Source: Rhizobiaceae bacterium (GTDB lineage: Bacteria; Pseudomonadota; Alphaproteobacteria; Rhizobiales; Rhizobiaceae). From it: 9,774 nucleotides of DNA. Where the stretch lies: contig JAGWJK010000095.1 in assembly GCA_028865845.1 (NCBI GenBank), forward strand, positions 1-9,774. Reading direction: 5' to 3'. How positions within the stretch are numbered: position 1 is the stretch's first letter; each line of letters opens with the position of its first letter. The notes under the pieces were generated by a model that saw only the letters and a list, made by a program, of their open reading frames with translations, was not told where the DNA came from and made no database searches. The translations under genes were made by a program, and so were the position numbers. This document shows, one piece after another, positions 1 through 6,143 of this stretch.

Positions 1-381
1 CAGGCATTCCGAGTATGGATTGCGGCCCACGCCAACCAGTGCTTTTTATCAACCATAAGTATCGCCGAAATAGAAATCGGCATTGCAAAGGCGCAACGAA
101 CGGGTGCTAGCAAGAAAGCGACTTTGCTCGCCGAGTGGCTTGAACTCACCCTCCACCTTTATGGAGAGCATATCCTGCCCCTCGATATCGCAACAGCCCG
201 CCTCGCCGGCAGGCTGTTCGATCAGGCAGTCGGTCGCGGCGGCGATCCCGGCTTTGAAGATGCCGCAATAGCCGCAACGGCACTCCGGTACGACTATCTC
301 GTCCTCACGAGAAACCTGAGACACTTCAAGCTGATGGATGTGCGTTCGCGCGATCCGTTTGCAGATCCACCGGAACTATAG
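1..381 (+). CDS. PIN-domain (VapC/FitB-like) toxin ribonuclease, 5' end missing
   Basis: The reading frame is open from the first base of the window to the TAG at 379-381, giving the last 126 residues; the start codon and the first conserved Asp of the fold lie outside. PIN features are visible: STISIAEIEIG (residues 17-27, with the conserved Glu at 23), EDAAIAATA (86-94, with metal-binding Asp87) and the C-terminal VLTRNLRHF (101-109). In this family the last block is usually T-R-N-x-x-D/H-F. PIN toxins of this type are Mg-dependent ribonucleases, normally paired with a small antitoxin encoded just upstream, which would be outside the window. A TTG at 124 could open a shorter frame, but the homology-like sequence continues upstream of it, so I reject that start. 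The first roughly 120 bases look less GC-rich than the rha genes, consistent with an acquired cassette. The stop lies 4 bp from the convergent rhaI stop. The family call is firm; activity and partner are unknown. Confidence 0.85.
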   Translation, partial: QAFRVWIAAHANQCFLSTISIAEIEIGIAKAQRTGASKKATLLAEWLELTLHLYGEHILPLDIATARLAGRLFDQAVGRGGDPGFEDAAIAATALRYDYLVLTRNLRHFKLMDVRSRDPFADPPEL

Positions 382-385
382 TCCA

Positions 386-1678
386 TCAGATAATTCCGCC
401 GCCACCGGCTACCGAAGCCGGGCGCTCGCCCGCGACCTTTTTGCGATAGCCGCTGGCACGATAGGCGGCGATCGGGTCGATGGCACCGCCGGTGCGACGG
501 CGGGCCTCGGCGAGGATCGGCTCGACATCGGCGCGATAGGCGCGCTTCAGCGTTTCCGAGGCCATCAGGGCGTCGTTGGTGTCCTGATAGCCCGAGAGCG
601 CCTTGCGATCGACAATCAGGGCCTGCGCATAGGCGCGGCGAATTTCGTTGGCGCTGGAGATCAGGCTTTCGATCGGATCGGTCACGTTGTGCGACTGGTC
701 GATCATATGGGCAGGGTGGAAACCCTTCACGCCGCGGTGCTCGGCATCGACCAGCTCGTTGAAAACGAGGAACAAGCGATAGGGTTCGATCGCGCCGGCG
801 TCGAGATCGTCATCGCCATATTTCGAATCATTGAAGTGGAAGCCGCCAAGCTTGCCGAACTGAATGAGGCGGGCGACGATCATCTCGATATTGGTGTTCG
901 GCGCATGGTGGCCGAGATCGACGAGGCAGAAAGCCTTCGGTCCAAGCGTCTGCGCGATCAGATAGTTCGTGCCCCAATCCTGGACGACCGTCGAATAGAA
1001 GGCAGGCTCATACATCTTATGTTCGGAGAACAACCGCCAATCATCCGGCAATGCCTTATAGATATCGGCCATCGAGGCGAGATAGCGTTCGAACGCCTTG
1101 GTGAAATGGCTCTGGCCCGGGAAATTCGAGCCGTCGCCGATCCAGACCGTCAGGGCCTTCGAACCGATCGCCTTGCCGATCTCGATGCATTCGAGATTAT
1201 GCTCCACCGCCTGGGCACGTGTTGCGGCGTCGACGTGGCTGAGCGATCCGTATTTATAGGAATGCGCCTGCCCCGGTGCATCGGAGAAGGTGTTGGAATT
1301 CATGGCGTCGAAGCCGAGGCCGAGCGCATCGCCCTTGGCTTTCAACTCCTTCACATCGGTCTTGTCCCACGGAATATGCAACGAAACCGTCGGCGTTGCC
1401 TGCGTCAACTGATGGATGACGGCGCAGTCGTCGAGCTTGTCGAAGATGCCGCGCGGCTCGCCCGTTCCAGGGAAGCGGGCAAAGCGCGTGCCTCCGGTGC
1501 CGACACCCCAGGAGGGAACGGCGACGAAGAACTCCGCGACCTTGGCAGTGACTGCTTCGATATCGACGCCCCGGCGTGACAGCGCAGCGCCCAGCGCCTC
1601 ATATTCCGATTTCAGCGCGGCAGCGCGCTTGTCGTTTTCGTCGGCGACCAACTCCGGCGCAATTCTGAACTCGACCAT
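386..1678 (-). CDS. rhaI: L-rhamnose isomerase, Pseudomonas stutzeri type (RhaI)
   Basis: This 430-aa cytoplasmic enzyme should convert L-rhamnose to L-rhamnulose, the first committed step of the pathway. It is a TIM-barrel sugar isomerase of the P. stutzeri/rhizobial subtype, not the enterobacterial RhaA subtype. From memory of the P. stutzeri enzyme, the divalent-metal ligands are E219, D254, H257, H281, D289, D291 and D327. All occur here at the same numbers: FSEH (E219), VDLGHH (D254, H257), FHFNDSKYGDDD (H281, D289, D291) and AHMID (D327). HIPWDK at 101-106 carries the conserved His101. The ATG at 1676-1678 is preceded by GGGAGG (1684-1689, minus strand) with a 5-nt spacer, which fixes the start. 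The gene is downstream of rhaD on the same strand, 219 bp away, and no separate promoter was seen, so it is probably read from the rhaD promoter. A long open frame on the opposite strand is a codon-bias shadow. Confidence 0.96.
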   Translation of the reverse strand: MVEFRIAPELVADENDKRAAALKSEYEALGAALSRRGVDIEAVTAKVAEFFVAVPSWGVGTGGTRFARFPGTGEPRGIFDKLDDCAVIHQLTQATPTVSLHIPWDKTDVKELKAKGDALGLGFDAMNSNTFSDAPGQAHSYKYGSLSHVDAATRAQAVEHNLECIEIGKAIGSKALTVWIGDGSNFPGQSHFTKAFERYLASMADIYKALPDDWRLFSEHKMYEPAFYSTVVQDWGTNYLIAQTLGPKAFCLVDLGHHAPNTNIEMIVARLIQFGKLGGFHFNDSKYGDDDLDAGAIEPYRLFLVFNELVDAEHRGVKGFHPAHMIDQSHNVTDPIESLISSANEIRRAYAQALIVDRKALSGYQDTNDALMASETLKRAYRADVEPILAEARRRTGGAIDPIAAYRASGYRKKVAGERPASVAGGGGII

Positions 1679-1730
1679 TCTTTCCTCCCAGATACGTCAT
1701 TCGAAATAGTGGTGTCTGAAGCCTCCGGCT
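1679..1730 (-). other. rhaI leader segment
   Basis: This is the non-repeat part of the rhaD-rhaI gap. Apart from the rhaI ribosome binding site (GGGAGG on the minus strand, 1684-1689) I see no convincing promoter hexamers or operator copies. That supports cotranscription of rhaI from upstream of rhaD. Confidence 0.5.
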
Positions 1731-1887
1731 CCCTCTTCTCCCCAGCGGGGAGAAGATGCCCAACGGGCAGATGAGGGGGTAAGGAGCGCAGCGACGACCA
1801 TCTTGAGCGCAAGCGAAAGATAGAACCGCGCTTGCCGCGCCCCCTTATCCGACCCTTCGGGCCACCTTCTCCCCGCTGGAAGAAGGG
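1731..1887. repeat. RIME-like intergenic palindromic element between rhaD and rhaI
   Basis: The segment is built from nested palindromes. On the left, TCTTCTCCCC (1734-1743) pairs perfectly with GGGGAGAAGA (1747-1756) around a 3-nt AGC loop. It is followed by a TGCCC/GGGCA stem (1757-1761 with 1765-1769). On the right there is a CCC-TTC-GGG mini-stem (1853-1861) and a CCTTCT/AGAAGG stem (1865-1870 with 1881-1886). The two ends are imperfect inverted copies of each other: the reverse complement of the right end again reads as an AGCGGGGAGAAG block, then a GCCC-loop-GGG block, then a G-rich tail. This layout, with its CTTCTCCCC and GATGAGGGGG words, matches the RIME (Rhizobium intergenic mosaic element) repeats known from rhizobial genomes. 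The element is longer here (about 157 bp) because of a less structured centre (1779-1840). It is non-coding, starts 11 bp after the rhaD stop, and would form strong RNA structure in a rhaD-rhaI transcript. Exact borders are approximate. Confidence 0.8.
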
Positions 1888-1897
1888 AAGTGCTATA

Positions 1898-3994
1898 TCA
1901 CCGCGGGAAGCTCTGCGCGTTGCCGGCGTCGACGTTGATGATGTTGCCGGTCGACTTGGCGGAGAGATCGGAGGCGAGGAAGTAGATGGCCTCGGCAATG
2001 TCTTCCGGGAAGACATTGAGCTTCAGCATCGAACGCTTGCGGTAATGTTCCTCAAGCTCATCCACTTCGATCTTCGAGGAAGCGGCGCGCTGTTCGCGCC
2101 ATTCGCCGTTCCAGATCTTCGAGCCGCGCAGGACGGCATCGGGGTTGACCGTGTTGACGCGAATGCCGGCATCCGCTCCTTCGAGCGCCAGGCAACGCGC
2201 CAGATGGATTTCGGCGGCCTTGGCCGTGCAATAGGCGGCAGCATTCGGCGACGAGGCAAGACCGTTCTTCGAAGCGACGAAGACGACGTTGCCGCCGAGA
2301 TTCTGTCGGCGGAACAGCCGGAACGCTTCGCGCGACACCAGGAAATAGCCCGTCGCGAGAATGTCGATATTGCGGTTCCACATCGAAAGCTCGGTGCTTT
2401 CGATCGGCGCCGACGACGCGATGCCGGCGTTCGAGACCAGGATGTCCAGACCGCCGAATTCCGTGCAGGCTTCGGCGAAGGAGGAGATCACGACATCTTC
2501 CTTGGTCACGTCGAGGCGCACGCTGCGCACGGCGTCAGCACCGTATTTCTTGACGAATTCGGCCTGCGTGTTTTCGAGCGCTTCCTGATCGATATCGGCA
2601 AGCACGACGCAGGCGCCCTCGCCCACCAGCCGGGCTGCCGTCGCGCGACCGATGCCGCCGGCGCCGCCGGTGACGAAAGCGATGCGGCCGGCAAGGCTCT
2701 TCGGCTTCGGCATGCGCTGCAGCTTTGCTTCTTCCAGCAGCCAGTATTCGATGTCGAAGGCTTCCTGTTCCGGCAGGCCCTGATATTCGGAAACCGTCGA
2801 GGCGCCGCGCATGACGTTGATGGCGTTGACGTAGAACTCGCCGGCAATGCGCGCCGTCGCCTTGTCGCGGGCAAAGGACAGCATGCCGACGCCCGGCACC
2901 AGGAAGATCACCGGGTTCGGATCACGCATGGCGGGCGAATTGTCGTGCTTGCAGTCGTTGTAATAGCGTGCGTAGTCGGCGCGATACTCTTCCAGCGCCT
3001 TGTCGAGACCGGCGACGACAGCATCGGCATCCGGCTTTGCCGGGTCGAAATCGACGATCAACGGGCGAATCTTGGTGCGCAGGAAGTGATCCGGGCAGCT
3101 CGTGCCCAGGGCGCCAAGCGGATGCAGATCCTTGGAATTGACGAACTCGAGCACGGCATCCTGATCGTCGAAATGCCCAAGCTTGCGCTCGGCCTTGCCG
3201 ATTCGGCCGCGAATTTCCGGCATCAGCTTGGCGGCAATCGCGCGGCGCTCCGCCTGCGGCAGGCTCTCAGCGACCGCACCGCCGAAGATGGTCTTGCCCT
3301 CGGTTTTCGCGGCAAACCACTGGATGGCCTTGTTGATGATCGCAACCGTCAGCTCGTAGCAGGCCTTGGCATCATCGGCCCAGGTGAAGAGACCATGGCT
3401 TTCGAGCACGACGCCCTTGGCAGTCGGATGCGCTTTCACGAAGGCTTCGAGATCGAGGCCGAGCTGGAAGCCGGGGCGGCGCCAGGGAAGCCAGCCGATC
3501 TCGTCGCCGAAGATTTCGCGGGTCAGCTCACGGGAATTTTTGGAGGCGGCAATCGCGATGATCGCGTCAGGATGCATGTGGTCGACATGCGTGAACGGTA
3601 CGAAACCGTGCAGCGGCGTATCGATCGATGCAGCACGGGCGTTGAGATTGAAGGTGCAGTGCGGCAGGAAACCGACCATGCGGTCCTCATCCGAAACACC
3701 CTTGTAGATGCTCTTCAGGCTTTCGAGCTTGTCCTGGTAAAGCGTGGCAAAGCCGTCGAGCTTGATCGTGCCGACGTCGCCGCCGGAACCCTTGACCCAA
3801 AGAACCTTGACTTTTTCACCCGACAGCGGATCGGTTTCCATGACCTTGGCAGACGTATTGCCGCCGCCGTAGTTGGTGATACGCTTGTCTGCACCCAGCA
3901 GATTCGAGCGATAAAGCAGCTTGCCAGGCTCATCGAGGCCGGCCGCGTGTGCGTCATCCCAACGGTTTTGCAGAAGCTGGACTTCGGCTGCCAT
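1898..3994 (-). CDS. rhaD: Bifunctional L-rhamnulose-1-phosphate aldolase / L-lactaldehyde dehydrogenase (RhaD)
   Basis: The 698-aa protein is a two-enzyme fusion. Residues about 1-400 are a class II aldolase/adducin domain: GGGNTSAK (43-50, phosphate-binding loop), HVDHMH (136-141, zinc His cluster) and VLESHG (with His200, the third zinc ligand). Residues about 435-698 are a short-chain dehydrogenase: VTGGAGGIG (441-449, NAD loop), SNAG (521-524), catalytic Ser575, and Tyr588-x-x-x-Lys592. The aldolase half should split L-rhamnulose-1-phosphate to dihydroxyacetone phosphate and L-lactaldehyde; the dehydrogenase half should oxidise lactaldehyde to L-lactate with NAD. The aldolase step is firmer than the dehydrogenase substrate, which is inferred from family and context. 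I chose the ATG at 3992-3994 because GGGAGG (4000-4005, minus strand) lies 5 nt upstream. An in-frame upstream ATG at 4030 would add 12 unconserved residues and has no comparable ribosome binding site. This is the first gene of the minus-strand unit, divergent from rhaR. Confidence 0.95.
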   Translation of the reverse strand: MAAEVQLLQNRWDDAHAAGLDEPGKLLYRSNLLGADKRITNYGGGNTSAKVMETDPLSGEKVKVLWVKGSGGDVGTIKLDGFATLYQDKLESLKSIYKGVSDEDRMVGFLPHCTFNLNARAASIDTPLHGFVPFTHVDHMHPDAIIAIAASKNSRELTREIFGDEIGWLPWRRPGFQLGLDLEAFVKAHPTAKGVVLESHGLFTWADDAKACYELTVAIINKAIQWFAAKTEGKTIFGGAVAESLPQAERRAIAAKLMPEIRGRIGKAERKLGHFDDQDAVLEFVNSKDLHPLGALGTSCPDHFLRTKIRPLIVDFDPAKPDADAVVAGLDKALEEYRADYARYYNDCKHDNSPAMRDPNPVIFLVPGVGMLSFARDKATARIAGEFYVNAINVMRGASTVSEYQGLPEQEAFDIEYWLLEEAKLQRMPKPKSLAGRIAFVTGGAGGIGRATAARLVGEGACVVLADIDQEALENTQAEFVKKYGADAVRSVRLDVTKEDVVISSFAEACTEFGGLDILVSNAGIASSAPIESTELSMWNRNIDILATGYFLVSREAFRLFRRQNLGGNVVFVASKNGLASSPNAAAYCTAKAAEIHLARCLALEGADAGIRVNTVNPDAVLRGSKIWNGEWREQRAASSKIEVDELEEHYRKRSMLKLNVFPEDIAEAIYFLASDLSAKSTGNIINVDAGNAQSFPR

Positions 3995-4065
3995 GTCATC
4001 CTCCCATAAGATCTTCGCTTGCGGACGCACCGAAACGAGATGCCGGCGACGTCCTTTACGATCAG

Positions 4066-4095
4066 GATATCGCTCACGCCCAGTCGCCTTGTCAA
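4066..4095 (-). promoter_or_regulatory. Predicted rhaDI promoter
   Basis: On the minus strand a perfect TTGACA (-35) lies at 4095-4090. The best -10 candidate is GATATC (4071-4066), 18 nt downstream, a weak 3/6 match to TATAAT. Transcription would start near 4059, leaving a leader of about 65 nt before the rhaD ATG. The -35 is convincing because it is mirrored by an identical hexamer for the opposite unit. The -10 is tentative, as is common for alphaproteobacterial promoters. Confidence 0.5.
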
Positions 4096-4107
4096 TCGAA
4101 AACGATC
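4090..4107 (-). promoter_or_regulatory. Predicted RhaR operator, rhaD-facing half
   Basis: Read on the minus strand this is GATCGTTTTCGATTGACA. It matches the plus-strand copy at 4145-4162 at 16 of 18 positions, in inverted orientation. It overlaps the -35 hexamer of the rhaDI promoter, so a bound repressor would block RNA polymerase. DeoR-family repressors commonly use AT-rich repeated boxes of this kind. Assignment to RhaR is inferred from its position beside rhaR. Confidence 0.6.
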
Positions 4108-4116
4108 AAATTTGAT
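4105..4116. repeat. Perfect 12-bp palindrome ATCAAATTTGAT
   Basis: This perfect palindrome lies at the inner edge of the left operator copy and overlaps it by 3 bp. Its TTTGAT half resembles the TTTATGAT word of the right operator, so it may be an additional repressor half-site. It could also be incidental in this AT-rich stretch. Confidence 0.4.
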
Positions 4117-4139
4117 AATGCTGCGATGCAATATGAAAG

Positions 4140-4162
4140 TTTATGATCGTTTATGATTGACA
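4140..4162 (+). promoter_or_regulatory. Predicted RhaR operator, rhaR-facing half, with tandem 10-bp repeat
   Basis: Two tandem 10-mers, TTTATGATCG (4140-4149) and TTTATGATTG (4150-4159), differ at one base and sit exactly one helical turn apart. Repeats in phase with the helix suit a DeoR-family oligomer. The 18-bp core 4145-4162 is the inverted partner of 4090-4107; the cores are separated by 37 bp. The segment ends in TTGACA, the -35 of the rhaR promoter, so repression by occlusion and autoregulation are the simplest reading. A further TGACA/TGTCA inverted pair (4158-4162, 4166-4170) sits at its downstream edge. Confidence 0.6.
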
Positions 4163-4185
4163 CCTTGTCACAATTGCGAAATAAC
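4157..4185 (+). promoter_or_regulatory. Predicted rhaRSTPQU promoter
   Basis: A perfect TTGACA (-35, 4157-4162) is followed 17 nt later by AATAAC (4180-4185), a 4/6 match to TATAAT. Transcription would start around 4190-4192, right at the ribosome binding site of rhaR, so the leader would be only about 12-14 nt. That is short but workable. It also argues against translation from the ATG at 4153, which would lie upstream of the transcript start. Confidence 0.5.
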
Positions 4186-4191
4186 CCAAGC

Positions 4192-4197
4192 AGGAGG
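4192..4197 (+). promoter_or_regulatory. Ribosome binding site that sets the rhaR start
   Basis: A perfect AGGAGG lies 6 nt before the ATG at 4204. It decides the start in favour of MHERERHR, which is also where DeoR proteins normally begin, over the in-frame ATG at 4153. Confidence 0.85.
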
Positions 4198-4203
4198 AAC
4201 CCG

Positions 4204-5016
4204 ATGCACGAACGTGAACGCCATCGCATCATTTTGAGCGCCGTACAGGAAAAACCTGTGGTGACGATTCAGGATATTTCTGAATTGACCGAGGCCTCCG
4301 AGGCGACCATCCGTCGTGACATCGCCGCTCTCCATGTCCAGGGCAAGATCCGCCGCGTACGCGGCGGCGCAGAATCGATCCATCCTCCGCAGCTCGGCAA
4401 TTTGGCCGGACGTCCATTCCGAGTGTCGGAAGCCGTCAATATCGATAGGAAACGCGCAATTGCGCGCAAGGCCGCCGAATTGTGCGGTCAAGGTGACGCC
4501 ATCATCATCAATGGCGGCACGACGACGTTCCAGCTCGTGCACTATATTTCGGGCTATCGCCTGCAGGTCATGACCAATTCCTTCGCGATCGCCGAACATC
4601 TGGTCAAGCATTCAAAAAACACCGTGACGATCCCGGGCGGCGCGATCTACCGCGAGCAGAGCCTGATCCTGTCGCCGTTCGACAACGACACTACGCGCAA
4701 TTTCTATGCGCGCCGCATGTTCATCGGCGCGCAGGGCGTCGGCCCACTCGGCGTCATGGAAGCCGACGCTTTGATCATTCAAAGCGAACAGAAACTCATG
4801 CGCCAGGCGGACGAACTGGTCGTCATGGTCGACAGCAGCAAATTTCATCGCCGTTCGAGCTTGATCCTGTGCCCGCTCGAGCAGGTGACGACCATTATCA
4901 CCGACGACGGAATTTCGGAAGAATCCGTGCGGATGATCGAGGATGCGGGCGTAACGCTGATCATTACCAGCGTCACCGCGCAGGCCGAGAGGGAGGATTC
5001 CTCGTCGGTCGCATAA
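4204..5016 (+). CDS. rhaR: DeoR-family transcriptional repressor of rhamnose genes (RhaR)
   Basis: The 270-aa length is normal for DeoR regulators. The N-terminal winged helix-turn-helix spans about residues 5-56, with recognition helix ASEATIRRDIAAL (31-43) and the typical wing GKIRRVRGGA (47-56). The C-terminal sensor domain (about 77-235), related to ribose-5-phosphate isomerase folds, shows INGGTTT (102-108), MTNS (123-126), PGGAIY (144-149), IGAQGV (174-179), and the family block running from SEQKLM to DSSKF (194-213). The ligand is probably a phosphorylated intermediate or rhamnose itself; the sequence does not say. In R. leguminosarum the regulator at this position is known as a negative regulator of rhamnose use. 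Being first in the transport unit and beside the inverted operators, it likely represses both itself and rhaDI. There is a 56-nt gap to rhaS with no terminator-like hairpin, so rhaS is probably cotranscribed. Confidence 0.92.
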   Translation: MHERERHRIILSAVQEKPVVTIQDISELTEASEATIRRDIAALHVQGKIRRVRGGAESIHPPQLGNLAGRPFRVSEAVNIDRKRAIARKAAELCGQGDAIIINGGTTTFQLVHYISGYRLQVMTNSFAIAEHLVKHSKNTVTIPGGAIYREQSLILSPFDNDTTRNFYARRMFIGAQGVGPLGVMEADALIIQSEQKLMRQADELVVMVDSSKFHRRSSLILCPLEQVTTIITDDGISEESVRMIEDAGVTLIITSVTAQAEREDSSSVA

Positions 5017-5072
5017 GAGCGCGCGACTATGGCGGGGGTAAGCGTAGCCTATCAACTTTGGGAGGAAGAGAC

Positions 5073-6068
5073 ATGAATATTGTAAAGAAATTGGCGGTCG
5101 GCGTGGCGCTGACCGTGGCGCTGATGGCGAGCACCGCAAGCGCGAAGGACATCAAGATCGGCCTCGTGGTCAAGTCGCTCGGCAACGGCTTCTTCGAAGC
5201 CGCCAACAAGGGTGCCCAGGAAGCAGCCAAGGAACTCGGCGGCGTGCAGGTCATCTATACCGGCCCGACCTCGACGACGGCAGAAGGCCAGATCGAAGTC
5301 ATCAACTCGCTGATCGCCCAGGGCGTTGACGCGATCGCCATCTCCGCCAACGATCCGGACGCCGTCGTTCCTGCCCTGAAAAAGGCGACGCAGCGCGGCA
5401 TCAAGGTCATCTCCTGGGATTCCGGCGTGGCTCCGGCCGGTCGCATCCTGCAGCTCAACCCGTCTTCTAACGAGCTGATCGGCAAGATGTGCCTGACGCT
5501 CGCCAAGGATCATCTCGATGGCGGCAAGGGCGATTTCGCCATCCTGTCTGCGACCACCACCTCGACCAACCAGAACATCTGGATCGGCGAGATGAAGAAG
5601 CAGCTGAAGGACTTCCCGGGCCTCAACCTGGTGACCACCGTTTACGGCGATGACCTTTCCGACAAGAGCTATCGTGAAGCCCAGGGCCTCCTGACCTCGC
5701 ATCCGGAAGTCAAGGTCATCGTTGCTCCGACGACCGTCGGCGTGCTTGCCGCTTCGCAGGCTGTCAAGGATGCCGGCAAGATCGGTCAGGTTTACGTGAC
5801 CGGCCTCGGCCTGCCGTCCGAAATGGCCGGCGCGATCAAGTCTGGCGCTACGAAGGAATTCGCGATCTGGAACCCGATCGACCTCGGCTACTCCGCAACG
5901 CAGATCGCTTACCGCCTCGTCAAGGGTGAAACCGACGGCAAGCCGGGCAGCGAGATCAATGCCGGCCGCATGGGCAAGATCAAGGTTGGCGCAAACAGCG
6001 AAGCCGCCATGGCCGATCCCTTCGTCTACAACGCTTCGAACATCGATCAGTTCTCCAAGGTTTTCTGA
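5073..6068 (+). CDS. rhaS: L-rhamnose ABC transporter, periplasmic rhamnose-binding protein (RhaS)
   Basis: The 331-aa solute-binding protein is of the ribose-binding (periplasmic binding protein 1) fold used by CUT2 sugar importers. It has a classic Sec signal peptide: MNIVKK, a hydrophobic core (about 7-18), then AST-ASA with predicted cleavage after Ala24. The mature protein begins KDIKIGLVVKSLGNGFFEAANKG, the usual first strand and helix of this fold, followed by IEVINSLIAQGVDAIAISANDPDAV (hinge and sugar-pocket region). It captures L-rhamnose in the periplasm and delivers it to RhaPQ. The ATG at 5073 is preceded by GGGAGG (5060-5065) with a 7-nt spacer; a longer in-frame extension back to 4869 overlaps rhaR and would bury the signal peptide, so I reject it. 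A strong hairpin follows the gene before rhaT. Substrate assignment rests on the operon context and on resemblance to known RhaS proteins. Confidence 0.94.
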   Translation: MNIVKKLAVGVALTVALMASTASAKDIKIGLVVKSLGNGFFEAANKGAQEAAKELGGVQVIYTGPTSTTAEGQIEVINSLIAQGVDAIAISANDPDAVVPALKKATQRGIKVISWDSGVAPAGRILQLNPSSNELIGKMCLTLAKDHLDGGKGDFAILSATTTSTNQNIWIGEMKKQLKDFPGLNLVTTVYGDDLSDKSYREAQGLLTSHPEVKVIVAPTTVGVLAASQAVKDAGKIGQVYVTGLGLPSEMAGAIKSGATKEFAIWNPIDLGYSATQIAYRLVKGETDGKPGSEINAGRMGKIKVGANSEAAMADPFVYNASNIDQFSKVF

Positions 6069-6073
6069 TCGAA

Positions 6074-6122
6074 GGTCCCACTTTGCTACCACCCGGCGGT
6101 TTCGGCCGCCGGGACTGGGATC
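6074..6122 (+). other. Intercistronic mRNA hairpin between rhaS and rhaT
   Basis: A perfect 8-bp GC stem, CCCGGCGG (6092-6099) with CCGCCGGG (6106-6113), closes a 6-nt TTTCGG loop. A second outer helix of 7 pairs (6074-6080 with 6116-6122, one G-U) stacks below it across an 11-nt bulge. No T-run follows, so it is not a standard rho-independent terminator. Hairpins after the binding-protein gene of ABC sugar operons often protect the upstream message from 3' exonucleases or attenuate readthrough, giving more binding protein than membrane components. That role is inferred here. Confidence 0.7.
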
Positions 6123-6143
6123 AACTTATCCGGTACAGTGCTG

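Noticed and set aside
338..1579. 413-codon plus-strand open frame across rhaI
   Set aside because: This is an antisense shadow of the well-supported rhaI gene. It has no ribosome binding site, and its low-complexity composition is typical of mirrored codon bias.
1832..4009. 725-codon open frame on the plus strand across rhaD
   Set aside because: It is an exact antisense shadow of rhaD. The translation is rich in Arg, Asp and Gly with no recognisable domain. In high-GC genes the frame whose first codon position lies opposite the wobble base is often open for a long way.
3995..4030. Upstream in-frame ATG giving rhaD 12 extra residues
   Set aside because: The strong GGGAGG is placed for the ATG at 3994, and the added residues do not look like part of the aldolase domain.
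4153..4203. In-frame ATG at 4153 adding 17 residues to RhaR
   Set aside because: That ATG lies within the predicted operator and -35 region, upstream of the likely transcript start. AGGAGG fits the ATG at 4204.
4869..5072. 68-residue N-terminal extension of RhaS
   Set aside because: It overlaps the end of rhaR, is Arg-rich, and would place the signal peptide internally. The ATG at 5073 has a good ribosome binding site followed by a textbook signal sequence.
6092..6113. rhaS-rhaT hairpin as a rho-independent terminator
   Set aside because: The stem is followed by ACTGGGATC with no T-run, and rhaT and the rest of the operon follow on the same strand.
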